12,999 bases of DNA from Acidisphaera sp035272265 (GTDB lineage Bacteria > Pseudomonadota > Alphaproteobacteria > Acetobacterales > Acetobacteraceae), in NCBI GenBank assembly GCA_035272265.1, contig DATEQV010000551.1, positions 1 to 12,999 on the forward strand. Reading direction: 5' to 3'. The notes under the pieces were generated by a model. The model ran no database searches, was not told the DNA's origin, and saw nothing but the letters and a program-made list of their open reading frames with translations. Below are positions 6,701-12,800 of this stretch, one piece after another; the first letter of the stretch is position 1; each line of letters opens with the position of its first letter. Position numbers and translations under genes: made by a program.

Positions 6701-8265
6701 CGACGGAGCCGCCGCCCCCGGCGCGGAGCGCGCGTGCTACCATGCAATGGCCGCTGGAAGTGATCGCCGAGGTGGTGGATGGGCGCCTGCGCGTGGATTG
6801 GCGCTACGCGCCTCGCCGCCTGTCGCGCGCAACGGTGGAAGCGCTGGCGGCACGCTTTGCCGCGATGTTGCAGCACGCAATCGTTCCGGCCGCGGCACCG
6901 GGAGCGACGAAGAGCGGCGCGGGCGCGATCGTGGCAGCCTACAGGCTCACCCCGATGCAGCATGGCATCCTGGTCAGGACGCTGCGCGCCTCCGACACCG
7001 ACGCCTATGTGCAGCAGATCACCGCCCGGCTCGACGGCATGCTCGACGAAGCGGCTTTCGCCGCTTCCTGGCGCATCGTCGCAGCGCGGCATGAGGCACT
7101 GCGCAGCCGTTTCGAATGGGACGGCCTCGCCGGGCCGCTCCAGCTCATTGGGCCGGAGGTCGAGGTGCCGATCGTCCTGCACGATCTGCGCGGGCTGTCG
7201 GATGAGGCACAGGAGCAACGGGCGCTGGCACTCCAGGCCGAGGATCGGGCGCGCGGTTTCGACCTCCGCAACGGGCCGCTGCTGCGCCTGACGCTGCTGC
7301 GGATCGGGGCGGAGGCGTGGCGCCTGGTCCTCTGCCACCATCACATCGTGCTCGACGGCTGGGCGCTGGCCATCGTCGTGCATGAGGTCCTGGCGTGCTA
7401 TGACGCCAAACTGGCAGGACGCGACGCCGGGTTCGCACCCGCACCGTCCCTGCTTGCCTATGCCGATTGGCTGGAGCGTCAGGATGCCGCCCGCTCCGAG
7501 GCATTTTGGCGCGAGACGCTGGCCGGGGTCGTGGCCCCGACCCCGCTGGCGCTGGACCCGGGTGATGGCGAAGGATTCGAGGATATCGAGGAAACGCTGA
7601 CTGACACCGCGACGGCGGCGCTGGAGGCCCTCGCCCGAGGCAAGGGTTTGACACCGAACACGCTGGTGCAGGGGGCCTGGGCCCTTGCGCTGGCGGCGCA
7701 AGCCGGTGGCGATGAGGTGATCTTCGGCGCCACGGTCGCCGGAAGGCCGGCCGAGTTGCCCGCGATCAATGCGATGGTCGGCCTGTTCATCAATGTGCTG
7801 CCGGTCCGCGTCCGGCTGCCAAGCGAGGCCATGCTCGCCGGTTGGCTCGCCGGACTCCAGGCCGCTTTCACCGAGGCGCGCAACCACGAGAGCACGCCGC
7901 TGGCGCAGATTCAGGCGTGGTGCGGCGGGCCGCTCTTCGACAGCGTGTTGGTCTATGAGAATTATCCCGTCACCGCCTCGCTGGAGACCCCGCCAGGCGG
8001 GCTGACCATCAGCAAGTTGGACACAACCGAGCGGAGCGAGCAGGCCGTGGTGGTGATGGCGGTCCCCGGGCCCGGCCTGCGCCTGCGCATGACCTATGAC
8101 CGCAGCCGGATCAGCCGACCGGCGGCCGAGGCGATGCTGTCTCGGCTCGTCCGCTTCCTCCAATGCCTGCCGGATCGTCTCGACCGGTCATTGAACGACT
8201 TGCTCAACGGCGAGACCGACGACATCCCGGCACAGATGATCGCGTGCTTCAACGAAGCTCTGTGA
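1..8265 (+). CDS. Hybrid type I PKS / NRPS megasynthase, 5'-truncated (AT-KR-ACP-C-A-PCP-E-C)
   Basis: This gene encodes a cytosolic multimodular synthase that extends a polyketide chain and passes it into peptide synthesis. Reading frame 1 is open from the first base (Gly-Arg-Leu precede the first visible Met), and the protein begins inside an acyltransferase, so the ATG at 10 is internal and the true start and KS lie upstream. Domains by visible codon: AT 1-235, Ala/Pro linker 233-267, KR 267-660, carrier 722-797, C1 813-1240, A1 1266-1766, PCP 1780-1846, E 1866-2295, C2 2313-2735. The TGA stop is at 8263-8265. All carrier serines and both C-domain HHxxxDG motifs are intact, so the line looks functional. 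The protein ends right after a condensation domain instead of after a carrier or E domain, with the matching adenylation domain on the next gene 19 bases downstream. The two genes are almost certainly co-transcribed. The hybrid PKS/NRPS family call is certain; the product is not identified. Confidence 0.97.
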   Translation, partial: GRLMAGASAGSMLAVAADAASVRQRLTPGLDLAAVNGPGQCVVAGPAAAVDRFAATLTAAGTPCHPLRTSHAFHSALMDPILTAFRDQLAGIALNPPRVRYVSNLTGDWIAAEEATAPEYWVRHLRHTVQFDAGLGRLLDDATSGGRPIDVLEVGPGAALSALARRRLGAGSASVVVASLERPGAEEPEQMLGALGRLWTAGAAVDAAGVTAGRGRRVPLPTYPFQRRRHWIEPDAAPAVEHAPAVRPDASPSLEPDAAPAATEAPPWRLLRPIWRLVPPPQAAATEARRWLVLGDDPLSREVARRLADLPGQVVITVGDGQPPDRVVDLRGDIAGLLIALRALAGSAVPLHLDLVTRGAEAILDGERPDPAAAALAGLGLVLPQELAWLSRRHIDLPATEPEAMVHALVDELLIEPGVGTVALRPNGRHLMAYQPWSASDAPSLLRPGGVYLVTGGLGRIGLRLAEELAARTQARLVLLSRSPPGEAAQARLATLGARGIEVELIVGDVAEESTLDAAFRQAEDRFGPVDGVFHCAGLTGAASFVALEDVTADVLERHARPKLRGLQALASAGRSPRFVVVFSSLAAVLGGFGFAAYTAANRAADALAQGLEQFHPGWKDPCPDSSHGGTALDPASRTRWIALDWDAWAFAGDAGRETASRALSPEDGMTALFAALRLDAPGRLAMAAAAAGDMAARLAAWAGPRPAKAPPTTKLPVVPLPRRGDALTAVLETWRAVLGHDAVAPDSNFFALGGDSLAALRIAALLGERIRIRLPLSQLLASPTPAGLAQAIAAAGGQSAETTITPEPRTDPLPLSFGQLRLWALEQIEPDSSAFVLASALDLRGKLDIAALTAAIATIVQRHEVLRSVIIVRDGTPSQVALLSDPPRMPVIDLRAIPPAQREARRRSLALQSAGRPFDLGREPPLRVTLLHLGDDWYWLIITLHHIVTDGWSTAIFTRELSTLYAALTAGRPGDLPVLPFQYADVAVHQRRRMAGGVQEALSAWWREQMAGATPVLDLAPDRERVRSAASSEALPLPQPLAADLLDAAHREQVTPFMLLLAGLALLLYERTGSTDIVIGTDVAGRDLPGTEALIGFFINSLPLRCDLSGDPDFRSLLQRVRETTTGAFAHQELPFEQLVAALRPPRQPQVPPVFQVKLVVQNVPAPVFDLPGLEVRPVALDRGTDRLDLVVNLSEADGRFTGLWEYDPTRFDAATIRALQRRYAALLEAASANPQSRLSALVARNDDNHALALTAGPAGQAPTVPLHVLVERQATARPDITAVVSRERSLDHATLDRLAGQVAARLRGLGIGPDNVVGIYAEDGVDMVVAILGVLKAGAAYLPLDSAYPSSRLALMVADSKARIVLASRGLLQVQPAAFGATVLILEDAYPEQPGADPMAAAPWVSLDALAYVLFTSGSTGRPKRVAITHRNAVHSTWARLAGYGDAPHVFLMVSPFSFDSSVAGLFWTLAVGGTLVIADQAARTDIASLATLIERHGVTHMLALPSLYALLLEHAPRAVLARLRVVIVAGETCPPDLPTRHRAAVPGARLYNEYGPTEASVWCCVQDVTDHQGSARPPIGRPIHGVRLHILDDHMAPVPPGTEGELYVGGPGVGRCYAGHPAMTAAAFVPDPFADTPGARLYRTGDSVRQAADGIIDFLGRSDAMVKIRGHRIELGEVEAALAAHPAVGACAVIADGAVHAYRGLRAFVASRAGAASSSDELLAHLRERLPEPMVPSSIRILPALPVMPNGKVDRAALAALPSADADPIVATRSAATAGERTLAAIWTDVLRVGPIGSAANFFELGGDSIQAIQIAARAQAAGLSVSARAILDHPVLADLAAVAGTARALLPAEPGVVVGAAPVTPIQRWFLEGDPVDPGHFLQAVVLTIGRRIAPSLLRAATARLLEHHDALRSRFQAGPGGWEQITGDIVGSVPCHEIDLSGVPPADRPDALRRGIDAQATTIDPFAGPVVKILRFTLGEQEPDWLLIVAHHLVVDGVSWRILLEDLASLLESLAAGLPATLPPKTVAFRDWARRVAARPGDAAPSAEADWWLAQPWRRAVTLAATEPGDTQADAGVVTIEVPTEATAELVHKLPWAYRANLEEILLAALVRAVALGTDGDFILVQMEHHGRDGLGNGVDVGRTVGWFTAMFPILLQLPRSGDPDDWISMVRRMRRNVPRDGFAFLPLLQGMAGPGAREALAALPEPEILFNYLGRFEAPDSALDIHPATEPPPPARSARATMQWPLEVIAEVVDGRLRVDWRYAPRRLSRATVEALAARFAAMLQHAIVPAAAPGATKSGAGAIVAAYRLTPMQHGILVRTLRASDTDAYVQQITARLDGMLDEAAFAASWRIVAARHEALRSRFEWDGLAGPLQLIGPEVEVPIVLHDLRGLSDEAQEQRALALQAEDRARGFDLRNGPLLRLTLLRIGAEAWRLVLCHHHIVLDGWALAIVVHEVLACYDAKLAGRDAGFAPAPSLLAYADWLERQDAARSEAFWRETLAGVVAPTPLALDPGDGEGFEDIEETLTDTATAALEALARGKGLTPNTLVQGAWALALAAQAGGDEVIFGATVAGRPAELPAINAMVGLFINVLPVRVRLPSEAMLAGWLAGLQAAFTEARNHESTPLAQIQAWCGGPLFDSVLVYENYPVTASLETPPGGLTISKLDTTERSEQAVVVMAVPGPGLRLRMTYDRSRISRPAAEAMLSRLVRFLQCLPDRLDRSLNDLLNGETDDIPAQMIACFNEAL
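697..801 (+). other. Ala/Pro/acidic interdomain linker with a repeated heptad
   Basis: About 35 residues rich in Ala, Pro, Glu and Asp separate the post-AT tail from the KR structural subdomain. The heptapeptide EPDAAPA occurs twice (697-717 and 763-783) with similar codons, so a short duplication is plausible. It reads as a flexible tether, with no motif that suggests an activity. No DH or ER domain is inserted here, which limits the module to ketoreduction. Confidence 0.7.
799..1980 (+). other. PKS ketoreductase domain (structural plus catalytic halves)
   Basis: This domain reduces the beta-keto intermediate to a beta-hydroxyl using NADPH. The structural half starts at about 799 (PPWRLLRPIWRL). 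The catalytic half starts at about 1345 with the Rossmann motif TGGLGRIG at 1363-1386. Catalytic residues are all present with normal spacing: Lys at 1687 (RPKLRG), Ser at 1753 (VVFSSLAAV), Tyr at 1792 (FAAYTAAN, 13 residues after the Ser) and Asn at 1804. The closing motif ALDWDAW is at 1927-1947. The domain should be active. It lacks both the LDD motif of B-type KRs (the loop reads CAGLTGAASF) and the Trp of A-type KRs (Leu at 1768), so hydroxyl stereochemistry is not predictable from these motifs. About 20-25 extra residues sit just before the closing motif. Confidence 0.93.
1841..1918 (+). other. Atypical insertion in the KR, with an imperfect hairpin
   Basis: Between GLEQ and WIALDWDAW the KR has about 26 residues (FHPGWKDPCPDSSHG and onward) where family members usually have a much shorter loop. 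The first 60 bases (1841-1900) are 33/60 G+C by my count, against 32/40 for the 40 bases just before. A hairpin is visible: CTGGA (1854-1858) pairs with TCCAG (1876-1880), and ATCC (1862-1865) pairs with GGAT (1872-1875), around a 6-base loop and a 3-base bulge. This looks like a short in-frame insertion, perhaps derived from a palindromic repeat. That origin is inference. Confidence 0.45.
2164..2391 (+). other. Carrier domain (ACP/PCP-like) ending the PKS module
   Basis: This carrier holds the 3-hydroxyacyl chain on a phosphopantetheine arm and presents it to C1. The attachment site is FFALGGDSL with the modified Ser at 2269, followed by a helix ending SPTPAGLAQAI. The GGDS sequence is more PCP-like than the usual type I ACP GxDS. 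That pattern is common where a PKS module hands over to a condensation domain in the same polypeptide. Confidence 0.92.
2437..3723 (+). other. NRPS condensation domain C1 (polyketide-to-peptide junction)
   Basis: C1 forms the amide between the polyketide chain on the upstream carrier and the A1 amino acid on the PCP at 5434. Seen in order: the C1 motif PLSFGQLRLWALEQIEP (2443-2493), HEVLRSV (about 2593), the active-site motif HHIVTDGWS (2836-2862), IGFFINSLPLRC (about 3286-3321) and HQELPFEQLVAAL (about 3394-3432). These are intact and resemble LCL-type condensation domains. The position after a PKS carrier implies the donor is an acyl chain and not an aminoacyl chain. Confidence 0.94.
3796..5296 (+). 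other. NRPS adenylation domain A1, substrate unassigned
   Basis: A1 activates an amino acid as its aminoacyl-AMP and loads the PCP at 5434. Core motifs: ILGVLKAGAAYLPLD (A2), FTSGSTGRPKRV (A3, 4249-4284), NEYGPTE (A5), GELYVGGPGVGR (A6), YRTGDSV (A7), VKIRGHRIELGEVE (A8) and NGKVDR (A10, Lys at 5263). Against GrsA-Phe numbering I read the pocket as Asp235 (4384), Ser236 (4387), Ala239 (4396), Leu278 (4513), Ile299 (4588), Ala301 (4594), Glu322 (4666), Val330 (4690), Trp331 (4693), Lys517 (5263). I do not match this to a textbook code. Two oddities are Arg at 4279 where motif A3 normally has Gly, and Ser in place of Leu in motif A7. All lysine, Asp and Glu residues central to catalysis are kept, so activity is likely. 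Confidence 0.94.
5338..5535 (+). other. Peptidyl carrier domain (PCP) preceding an epimerase
   Basis: This carrier holds the A1 amino acid and then the acyl-aminoacyl intermediate. The attachment site is NFFELGGDSIQAIQI (5410-5454) with the phosphopantetheine Ser at 5434. The GGDSI form is the known signature of carriers that sit directly before an epimerization domain, which agrees with the next domain. Confidence 0.94.
5596..6885 (+). other. NRPS epimerization domain (E)
   Basis: E converts the L-residue on the preceding PCP into a D/L mixture for the downstream DCL condensation domain. Seen: PVTPIQRWFLEGDP at the start, HHLVVDGVSWRIL (5986-6024), the HHxxxDxxSWxIL form that separates E from C domains, the catalytic-Glu motif EHHGRDG (6397-6417), DVGRTVGWFTAMFP (6433-6474) and FNYLGRF (6646-6666). 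Two positions differ from the usual consensus: EGHGRE reads EHHGRD, and DVSRTVGWFT reads DVGRTVGWFT. The catalytic His pair and the Glu at 6397 are present, so the domain is probably active. Confidence 0.93.
6937..8202 (+). other. NRPS condensation domain C2 (DCL-like), C-terminal in its protein
   Basis: C2 should join the D-residue made by the upstream E domain to the amino acid carried at 9998 on the next protein. Seen: AYRLTPMQHGILVRTL (6937-6984), HEALRSRF (about 7090), the active-site motif HHIVLDGWA (7339-7365, preceded by one more His), VGLFINVLPVRV (about 7780-7813) and FDSVLVYENYPV (about 7936-7970). TPMQxGIL near the start and HHIxLDGW are features of DCL-type domains, and the position after an E domain agrees. 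About 20 residues after the domain the protein ends in CFNEAL, which resembles the WNxT patch that normally opens the C-A linker. There is no E, PCP or recognisable docking helix at the C-terminus. Confidence 0.92.
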
Positions 8266-8267
8266 AC

Positions 8268-8275
8268 AGGAGGAG
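8268..8275 (+). promoter_or_regulatory. Shine-Dalgarno site for the second NRPS gene
   Basis: AGGAGGAG lies in the 19-base gap between the TGA at 8263-8265 and the ATG at 8285, with 9-11 bases from the purine core to the start. Reading backwards in the same frame there is no ATG, GTG or TTG before a TGA at 8237-8239, so this site and start are effectively forced. The short gap suggests translational coupling to the upstream gene. I see no promoter or terminator in it. Confidence 0.88.
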
Positions 8276-8284
8276 CACCGCTCG

Positions 8285-9850
8285 ATGTCCGCCCCCGATA
8301 TCCGGTTCCTGTTTCGCGAGGCGGCCCGGCGTTTCAGCGACAGCGTCGCCATCGAGTACGAGGATCGGGGCATCTCGTATGCCGCGTTGGAACGTCAGTC
8401 GAATCGACTGGGCCGGCACCTCGCCGCACGCGGTGCCGGACCAGGCGTTCCGGTTGCCATTCTGGCCGACAACACGATCGCCGTGGTCACGGCCATATTG
8501 GGCGTGCTCAAGGCCGGGGCCGCCTTCATGCCACTCGATCCGCGTCTGCCGTCGGCGCGGTTGGTTGCCATGCTGGATCTCGCACAGCCGCCGCTGCTGC
8601 TGGCCGACGACGGCATGGCACGGGTGCTGGCGCAACTCGACCTGCCACAGTCGATGCGGCCGGTCGTGACGCCGCTCGGCACGGTGGACGGCTTTGCAGC
8701 GTTGGCCGCCGCCTGGCAGGTGTGCGCCGACCCCTGGCTGGCGGAATCCGACGACGACTTTGCGGTCGCGCTGCCCCCGGAGGCCTTCTGTTACATATAT
8801 TTCACCTCCGGTTCGACCGGACAACCCAAGGGCATCGCCGGCCAGCTCAAGGGCATCGACCATTTCATTCGGTGGGAGATCGACGAGTTTGGCGTCAGTC
8901 CCGGGACACGGGTCAGCCAACTCACCACCCCATCCTTCGACGCTTACCTGCGCGACGTGTTCACGCCGCTCTGTGCAGGAGGCACCGTCTGCGTGCCCGA
9001 CGACCGAACACGGGTGCTGGCGCCCGGCGGCCTGGCACACTGGCTCGAAGCCCGACGGATCAATCTGCTGCATTGCGTCCCGACCGTGTTTCGGTTGCTG
9101 CTGAATGAGCTGCGAGACACGGCGGCGCTGCCCGACCTCCGCTGGGTTCTGCTGTCCGGCGAGCCGGTGATGCCGTCGGACGTGGCAAGATGGTTCCAGT
9201 TGTTCGGCGATCGCATCCGACTGGCCAATCTGTACGGCCCGTCCGAAACCACCATGACCAAATTCTGCCATCTGGTGACTGCGGATGACGCCAAGCGACG
9301 CACGGTACCGATCGGCCGGCCGATGCCAGGCACGCGCGTGCTCATCGTCGATGCCAGGAACCGGCCCTGCCCCAACGGCACCATTGGTGAAATTCTGATC
9401 CGCTCGCCCTATCGGGCGCTCGGCTATTACCGGCGGCCGGATTTGACCGCAGAGGTCTTCGTTCCCAATCCGGTTTCACGCAACGACCAGGCCGATATCG
9501 TCTATCGCACCGGCGATCTCGGCCGCGTGCTCGAGGATGGCAACTTCGAGTTGATCGGCCGCCGCGACCAGCAGACCAAGATCCGCGGCGTCCGCGTCGA
9601 GTTGAGCGAAATCGAGGGCCGGCTGCGCGAGATGCCGGACGTGGCGGATGCCGCGGTCGTCGCCCACGACGACGCGTCCGGCGCGAAGACCCTCTATGCG
9701 TATGTCGTCCTGCGCGCGGATTTGTCGGCCGCCGCGCTGCGCGCCTGGCTCGCCCTCACCCTGCCCGACATCATGATCCCATCGTCTTTCATTCCCTTGC
9801 GCGAGTTGCCGCGAACGATCACGGGTAAACTCGACCGCAAAGCGCTGGGC
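8285..9850 (+). other. NRPS adenylation domain A2 at the protein N-terminus, partly Ser-like pocket
   Basis: A2 activates the second amino acid and loads the PCP at 9998. Core motifs: AILGVLKAGAAFMPLDP (A2), FTSGSTGQPKG (A3, 8801-8833), NLYGPSE (A5), YRTGDLGR (A7), TKIRGVRVELSEIE (A8) and TGKLDR (A10, Lys at 9827). The usual VTHRN after motif A3 is replaced by IAGQLKGIDHFIRWE, a variant I associate with a sub-branch of A domains. I read the pocket as Asp235 (8939), Ala236 (8942), Arg239 (8951), His278 (9071), Leu299 (9149), Ser301 (9155), Leu322 (9230), Met330 (9254), Thr331 (9257), Lys517 (9827). Six of ten positions match the serine code DVWHLSLIDK, but Arg239 replaces Trp. Serine or a related small polar residue is only a tentative call. 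Confidence 0.93.
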
Positions 9851-12800
9851 ACGCCGGGGCCGGCGTTGCGAGCGGCGCGTCCGGATCATGCACCGCGGCG
9901 GACCGCGACCGAAGAAATACTGCTGGCGCTTTGGTCGCAGCTTCTTGGTGTCGAGCAAATCGGAATCAACGATAACTTCTTCGATCTGGGCGGCCAGTCG
10001 ATCCTGGCAATGCAGATGCTGGGGCGGATCAAGGACGCGTTCCGGGTCGATGTCCCGATAGCTGCCCTGTTCGACGCTCCGACACTGGGGGCCCTCGCGG
10101 CAGTGGTGGACAGCGCGCTCGGCAGCGTGGCTTCGCGTGCCGCCGCAATACCTGTCGTGGCGGTTTCGCGCGCCCGAGGCTGGTCGCTCTCTTATACCCA
10201 GCAACGCCTGTGGTTCCTCGAACAGGTCACGCCCGGTACTGCGGCGTATCATACGCCGATGGCGATCCGTATCGCCGGACCGCTCGCCGCCGATCGGCTG
10301 GAGGCCAGCCTGAATCTCGTCCTGCGCCGGCAGGAGGGACTGCGCACCAGCTTTCGCATGGAGGGTCAGCAGGCGACCCAGGTCATCGCGCCCCAGGCCG
10401 AGCTGACGCTCGGTCGCGTCGATCTGTCCGGCCTGCCACCGGATCCGGCGAGGTCGGAAATAGCGCGGATCATCGCCGACCAGCTCGCCCGGCCATTCGA
10501 TCTGACCGAACCGCCTTTGATGCGGGCAACCCTCATTCGATTGGCCGATGCCGAGTATGTCATGGTGCTGGTCATGCACCATCTAGTGTTCGACGCCTGG
10601 TCGGTGGGCGTGTTGTGCCGCGACATCGCCACCGCCTACCGCTCGGCCGGCATCGATCCGGATCGGGCACCGCTACCCGACCTGCCCTATCACTACCTGG
10701 ACTTCGCCGCGTGGCAGCGCCGCGTGCAGGAGCCCCTGATGGCGTCGCGCCTGGAATTCTGGCGCTCGCGGCTGGCCGATATCGCAACGTTGCAATTGCC
10801 CACCGATCGGCCGCGCCCGGCAATCCCCAGCTTTCGCGGCACCCGCCGGCCCTTCGCGATCGACGCGCGGATCTCCGCCGCCTTGCACGATCTCGCCCGA
10901 CGCCACCGCGCGACGCTGTTCATGGTGTTGCTGGCGGCATTCAAGACCTTGCTCCATCGCTACACCGGCCAGACCGACATCGCCATCGGCACGCCGATCG
11001 CCAACCGCCCTCTCACCGAGATGGAAGGGTGCGTCGGCTTTTTTGCCAACACCCTCGTCCTGCGCACCGATCTTGCGCGGGACCCGAGCTTCGTCGAACT
11101 GCTGGGCCGGGTGCGGCAACAGGCACTCGACGCGTACGCCTACCAAGATCTCCCATTCGACGAAGTCGTCCGGTTCCTGCGTCCGGAACGCGACCTCGCC
11201 CGGCAGCCGCTGTTTCAAATCATGTTCGCGCTGCAAAACGCTCCGATGCCGCCGATCACGCTGCCCGACGTCGTGCTTTCGGAGTACGACGCCGAACCGG
11301 GCACCGCGCGCTTCGATTTGACCGTCGAGCTGCACGAGGCCGAGGGATGCGTGGTAGGGCATGTCGATTACGCCGTCGATCTCTTCGACGGACCGACCGT
11401 TGACCGATTGCTCCAGCATTTCAGCAATCTGCTGACGGCCGTCGCCACCGACCCGCTTCGCATGCTCTCCGCCTTGCCGATCCTGTCGGCCGAGGAACGC
11501 GCTGCCCTGCTGCCGCCGCTACCGCCGCCGATGGACGATCCGCGCCTTGCCCTGTGCCTGCACGAGCAGTTTTCCCGGCGTGCGGCGGAAACGCCCGACG
11601 CGGTCGCCCTCGTGTTCCGCAGCCTGCGGGTCACCTATGCCGAGCTGGATGCCCGGGCCAACCGGCTGGCCAATCATCTGCGCGGCCTCGGCGTTGGTCC
11701 TGAAACCCGTGTGGCGCTGTTGCTCGACCGGTCCGATGAGATGGTCGTGGCCATCCTGGGCGTGCTGAAAGCAGGCGGGGCCTATGTCCCCATGGACCCC
11801 GCCTGTCCGGCCGAGCGGCTTGGCTTCATGATGGCGGACACCGGTGCCCATCTTGTCGTGGTCCAGCACGAATTGCTCGGCCGAATCCCTGCCGGGCATC
11901 CTCCGGCCGTCTGCCTGGATGACGATGCTGCCGTCATCGCCTCGCAGCCAGCCTGCTGCCCGGACAGCGGCGTTACGCCAGGCAACGCCGCCTATGTCAT
12001 CTACACCTCGGGTTCGACCGGACGACCGAAAGGGGTCCCGATCGAGCACCGGAACGTCATCCGACTGTTCCTGGTGACCGAGCGCGAATTCGCGCCGGGC
12101 GCGGCCGATGTGTGGACGCTGTTCCATTCCTATGCGTTCGACTTCTCGGTCTGGGAGACCTGGGGCGCCCTGTTGCATGGCGGGCGCCTCGTCATCGTGC
12201 CGTTCTGGCAGACCCGGTCGCCCGATGCCCTGCTCGACCTCCTGGTTGCCGAGGAAGTAACGATCCTCAACCAGACGCCCTCTGCCTTCTGGCAGCTTTC
12301 CCATGCCTGCGAGGCGGCCGCCGCGCCCTGTCCACCGATGCTCCGGCTGGTCATTTTTGGCGGCGAGGCGCTCAATTTCCGCCGCCTGCGGGGCTGGTTC
12401 GGCCGCTACGGCGACGAGCACCCCCGCCTGGTCAATATGTTCGGCATCACCGAAACCACGGTCCATGTGACCTGCCGGCCGATCACCCGCGCCGATACCG
12501 AAGGGGCCGCGCTCAGCGTCATCGGCGCGCCCCTGGCCGACCTGCGCCTCTTCCTGCTCGACCGCCACGGACAGCCGGTGCCGTACGGCGTGACCGGAGA
12601 ACTCTATGTCGGCGGGGCCGGCCTGGCGCGCTTCTATCTGAACCGACCCGCTCTGACCGCGGAGCGCTTCGTCGCCAATCCGTTCGGTGGCCCCGCCGGT
12701 AGCCGCCTCTACCGCTCGGGCGACCTGGCAAGGCGGCGCGCGGATGGCGAAATCGAGTATCTCGGCCGCATCGACCACCAGGTGAAGATTCGCGGCTTTC

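Noticed and set aside
3349..8163. Long minus-strand open frames (for example 3349-5109 and 5935-8163)
   Set aside because: They lie wholly antisense to well-supported PKS/NRPS domains. Their translations show no recognisable family and have the Arg/Gly/Gln-rich composition typical of shadow frames in GC-rich DNA.
8266..8284. Terminator or promoter between the two genes
   Set aside because: The gap is only 19 bases, has no inverted repeat and is filled mainly by the ribosome-binding site; co-transcription is the simpler reading.
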